Shown one piece after another: positions 61,490 to 64,000 of a DNA stretch of 64,000 nt. Below the pieces are notes generated by a model, which was not told where the DNA came from, did not search any database, and was given only the letters and a program-made list of their open reading frames with translations. Position numbers and translations under genes: made by a program. How positions within the stretch are numbered: position 1 is the first letter of the stretch; each line of letters begins with the position of its first letter. The stretch covers positions 186,001 to 250,000 of the forward strand of contig JACPUC010000008.1 in NCBI GenBank assembly GCA_016192455.1. Direction: 5' to 3'. Origin of the DNA: Candidatus Tectimicrobiota bacterium (GTDB taxonomy: Bacteria; JACPUC01).

Positions 61490-61865
61490 TATGTTGACCC
61501 TTGGGAGGAATGGTACACAACATCTTGATGCAACACAAGTCTCTTTTTGCGGCGCACGCAAAACTGCTCGGTCTCCCCCAGCAGCTTCCGGCAGCTCCTC
61601 TCAGCGGCCCGAGGCTATTCTAAGCGGTAACGTCCGCAACCGCAAAGGTGGGATCGAAAGGGGCGAGCTTCGGGGGTGCGACCCCCGCGCCCAACGGTCT
61701 CGCAGGCCTGCATCCGGGGCGACGCTGCCTGGTCGCGAGCTGGGTCGCGCCTGAACCGCGGGCATCTTTCGGGGGCCAAGCCGCCGGCGGCGGCAACCTG
61801 CCGAGCGGATTGAGGCTGACGCGTAGTCATGGGGCGCAGCGATGGCACGGACGAAGATTTTTCTT

Positions 61866-61894
61866 TTGACCAACGTCGAGGGTACTGGTATGAT
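61866..61894 (+). promoter_or_regulatory. Near-consensus promoter upstream of ubiA-like gene
   Basis: TTGACC (61866-61871), a 17-base spacer and TATGAT (61889-61894) form a strong sigma70-type promoter, with TGG immediately before the -10. It points toward the UbiA gene, leaving about 215 bases of leader. Confidence 0.65.
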
Positions 61895-61897
61895 TAG

Positions 61898-61909
61898 TCA
61901 ACTAGTTGA
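61898..61909. promoter_or_regulatory. Palindrome over predicted transcription start
   Basis: TCAACTAGTTGA is a perfect 12-base palindrome located 4-15 bases after the -10 box, over the predicted start. MarR-type repressors often bind TTGA...TCAA palindromes in this position. No regulator gene is adjacent, so the controlling protein would be encoded elsewhere. Confidence 0.5.
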
Positions 61910-62114
61910 TTATCTGCAACGGCATGACCCGAAACAGCGCTAAGTGCGGGGGAGTTGGAGTGTGCCCCGCGGCAGCGTCACGTCTGGCCGCGAGTCCCGC
62001 CGGCGCGGGGCTGGATGAGGGTGGCCGCAGGCTGGCGCGGGCGGGCCCCGACCGTCCCTTTGCGCTCGCGCCGTTGGCGGCGCTCCTCTGCAACCGCGCT
62101 GCGGAGAAGGCCAC

Positions 62115-63071
62115 ATGCACTCGAGTACCTTCGTGAGCTCCACCCGCACGCCACTGCTGACCTGGAAAGCGCTCCTCGGTCTTTCGCGCACCGTGCAGGC
62201 GTCGCTGAGCATGGCGCAACCGATCCTCGGAGCGCTGGTGGCCTTGCTCGCCGTCCCCACGTGGCGGCAGGTGATCCTCGGCTTCATCGCCGTCTGGGCG
62301 GGGAACCATGCGGCGTTTGCCACCAACGACCTGCTTGACTACCAGATCGACCGGCGGCGCTTCGAGCAGCAGCGCGCCCTGCGGGGGTTCGACATCGACG
62401 CCACGATCGTGCGCCACCCCATCGCCCAGGGCTACCTGTCGCCGCGGCTGGCCCTGGGGTGGGTGCTCGTCCTCAGCGCCGTCACCCTGGTGTGCGCCAC
62501 CCTCCTCAGCCCGATGGCCGCGCTCACCTTCGTGGTGGCGATGCTCCTCGAGGTCACCTACTGCAAGCTCCTCACCGTGACCCCCTGGAAGTTCCTCATC
62601 ACCGGCGTGATGGTGGCCACCGGCGGGACGGCTGGCTGGTTCGCCGTGCGCAGCAGCATCGACTGGCCGGTCTTCCTCGCGTTCTTCGTCTGGATGGGGG
62701 CGTGGGAGATCGGCGGGCGGAACATCGTCAACGACTGGTCCGACGTCGAGGAGGACCGCCGCCTCGGCATTAGGACGATGCCGGTGGTGTACGGCTTCAA
62801 AGTGTCGGCGGCGCTCATCGTCTTCTTCCTGGTCCTCACCTTCGCGTCAAGCCTAGCCCTGGCAAGCGTCCTGGTCCTCCATCGTTCGTTCCTGATCGCC
62901 GCCGTGGTCATCGGCGCCTATGCGCTCCTCCTCCCCGGCCTGCGGCTGCTGCGCGATCCGCAGCCGGAACGCGCCCTGGAGTTATTCAACCGCGCCAGCT
63001 TCTACCCCGCGGCGATGCTGGCGGCCCTGCTCGGCGTCCTCTACCTGCCAGCGTTGTTCAGCGCGCCCTGA
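62115..63071 (+). CDS. UbiA family prenyltransferase
   Basis: The 318-residue polytopic protein has about eight hydrophobic segments and both Asp motifs of the UbiA superfamily: NDLLDYQIDRR (Asn71, Asp72, Asp75, Asp79) and NDWSDVEEDRR (Asn206, Asp207, Asp210, Asp214), which bind Mg2+-prenyl-diphosphate. Members prenylate quinones, heme, chlorophyll or other aromatics in the membrane. The ATG follows GGAGAAGGCCAC. A phytoene-desaturase-like FAD enzyme follows 95 bases later, so a quinone or isoprenoid-lipid product is possible; the substrate is not identified. Confidence 0.87.
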   Translation: MHSSTFVSSTRTPLLTWKALLGLSRTVQASLSMAQPILGALVALLAVPTWRQVILGFIAVWAGNHAAFATNDLLDYQIDRRRFEQQRALRGFDIDATIVRHPIAQGYLSPRLALGWVLVLSAVTLVCATLLSPMAALTFVVAMLLEVTYCKLLTVTPWKFLITGVMVATGGTAGWFAVRSSIDWPVFLAFFVWMGAWEIGGRNIVNDWSDVEEDRRLGIRTMPVVYGFKVSAALIVFFLVLTFASSLALASVLVLHRSFLIAAVVIGAYALLLPGLRLLRDPQPERALELFNRASFYPAAMLAALLGVLYLPALFSAP

Positions 63072-63166
63072 GCCTCCCTGCCCTCCCGCGCCACGGCGGC
63101 GGGGGCGCCCCGTGCCGCAGAGGGAGAGGCGAGCGGCAAGGCTGGCAACCCGCGCGAGGTGAATCG

Positions 63167-64000
63167 ATGGCGGAGAAGACGGAGTATGACGTCATCATCG
63201 TGGGGGGCGGGCACAACGGGCTGACCTGCGGCGCGCTGCTGGCGCGGGCCGGGCTGGACGTCCTGGTGCTCGAACGGCGCCACAATATCGGCGGCGGCTG
63301 CTGCACCGAGGAGGTGACGCTGCCGGGGTTCCGGCATAACCTGCACTCGCAGGGGCACGTCTGGATGGTGCGGGGACCGGTCTACCGGGCGCTGCAGCTC
63401 GACAAACTCGGCGTCCAGTACGTCTACCCCGATCCGGTCTACGCCATGGTCTTCCGCGATGGACGCAGCCTCTGCCTTTACAAGGACCTCGACCGCACCT
63501 GCGAACAGATCGCCCAGTTCTCGAAGCGCGACGCCGACGCTTACCGCGAGCACTACCAGCGTTTCGAAGCGCTGCGCCGCCTGGTCATCTCCTCGTGGTA
63601 TGCGCCGCCGCTGCCGCCCTCGAAGCTCTTTGCGTCGCTGGAGGGGACCGAGGACGGCATGCGGGTGCTGCAGATGATGAACATGTCCACGGAGCGCGTC
63701 TGCCATGAGCTCTTCGAAGATGAGGCGGTGAAAGCCTGGATTCTCCTCCTGGCGATGCAGGGCGGCAACCCCCTCGACCTGAGCGGCACGGGGGTGTGGC
63801 TGACGGTCCTCGTCTCCGGTTTTCACGAACGCCCCTGGGGGATCTGCGTGGGCGGCTCGCGGCAGCTCGCCGAAGGCCTGCAGAAGGCCCTCGAGGCGGC
63901 GGGCGGCACGGTGCGCAAGCAGGCGCACGTGAGCCGCATCCTGGTGCAGCAGGGGGAGGCCCGCGGCGTCGAGCTGGCGGACGGCACACGGTACGCGGCG
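63167..64000 (+). CDS. FAD-dependent oxidoreductase, truncated at window edge
   Basis: The visible 278 codons encode a Rossmann FAD-binding start, YDVIIVGGGHNGLTCGALLARAGLDVLVLERR (GxGxxG at residues 13-18), then NIGGGCCTEEVTLPGFRHNLHSQGH, a pattern typical of phytoene-desaturase/PYROXD2-type amino-oxidase-like flavoproteins. GGSRQLAEGLQKALEAAGGTVRKQAHVSRILV continues the domain to the edge. The frame stays open at the last base, so the C-terminus lies outside the window. The ATG follows GCGAGGTGAATCG. It is probably co-transcribed with the UbiA gene. Confidence 0.85.
   Translation, partial: MAEKTEYDVIIVGGGHNGLTCGALLARAGLDVLVLERRHNIGGGCCTEEVTLPGFRHNLHSQGHVWMVRGPVYRALQLDKLGVQYVYPDPVYAMVFRDGRSLCLYKDLDRTCEQIAQFSKRDADAYREHYQRFEALRRLVISSWYAPPLPPSKLFASLEGTEDGMRVLQMMNMSTERVCHELFEDEAVKAWILLLAMQGGNPLDLSGTGVWLTVLVSGFHERPWGICVGGSRQLAEGLQKALEAAGGTVRKQAHVSRILVQQGEARGVELADGTRYAA

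Larger units (their letters stand above)
61415..62114. other. Intergenic region between tolC and ubiA genes
   Basis: About 700 bases separate the leftward TolC gene from the rightward UbiA gene. It holds an extended -10 site for tolC (61481-61489), a strong promoter and palindrome for the UbiA side (61866-61909) and a small GGGGGT/ACCCCC hairpin (61672-61686). No gene was supported. Confidence 0.55.

Overview
The window is a GC-rich bacterial chromosome segment. The cell is Gram-negative: there is a TolC-type outer-membrane channel, a TonB/TolA-like energy transducer, SPOR proteins and lipoproteins. A BadH-like dehydrogenase, a UbiD decarboxylase, an archaeal/eukaryal-type ProRS, GerW-like proteins and scattered short genomic repeats suggest an environmental lineage near the deltaproteobacteria or a similar deep phylum. 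No rRNA or tRNA gene was seen, so the taxon cannot be fixed.

Region 1 (about 0.5-27.2 kb) is a polysaccharide or glycoconjugate locus. An EPS-type MarR regulator (8108-8686, -) starts a leftward unit: GT4, GT2, radical SAM, a GxGPSL protein, radical SAM, methyltransferase. Asparagine synthetase, a Wzy/WaaL-type polymerase or ligase and a methyltransferase run rightward. After an AT-rich radical SAM gene comes a tightly coupled rightward operon (15.6-23.8 kb): nucleotidyltransferase-like, double GT4 fusion, B12-type radical SAM, GT2, thymidylate-kinase-like, SPASM radical SAM. A methyltransferase and a GT-C/TPR membrane transferase close the region. Five radical SAM genes among glycosyltransferases is unusual. 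A perfect parS-like palindrome lies inside the GT2 gene.

Region 2 (27.3-43.3 kb) is metabolic and mixed: a COG0523 GTPase plus ZIP transporter, a BadH-like SDR, a tandem repeat array, a UbiD decarboxylase, a 5-FCL-like protein, two GerW-like genes, an M50-like membrane protease, a NicO-like metal transporter, an SPL-like radical SAM protein, an AT-rich gene of unknown function inside a 2.3-kb segment bounded by 60-bp inverted repeats, and ProRS.

Region 3 (43.8-51.7 kb) holds a degenerate-GGDEF/MshEN protein, an archaeal-type GAPDH homologue, a DUF815 ATPase, two heme-oxygenase-fold candidate iron enzymes, a small unknown protein and an alpha/beta hydrolase. No known pathway was recognised for this set.

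Region 4 (51.8-61.4 kb) is cell-envelope: a double-SPOR protein, a lipoprotein, a small Cys protein, a bactofilin, a TonB/TolA-like protein, a PPIase/TPR/LytR_C protein and TolC. The window ends with a UbiA prenyltransferase and a truncated FAD-dependent oxidoreductase (62.1-64.0 kb), preceded by a near-consensus promoter with a palindrome at its predicted start point.
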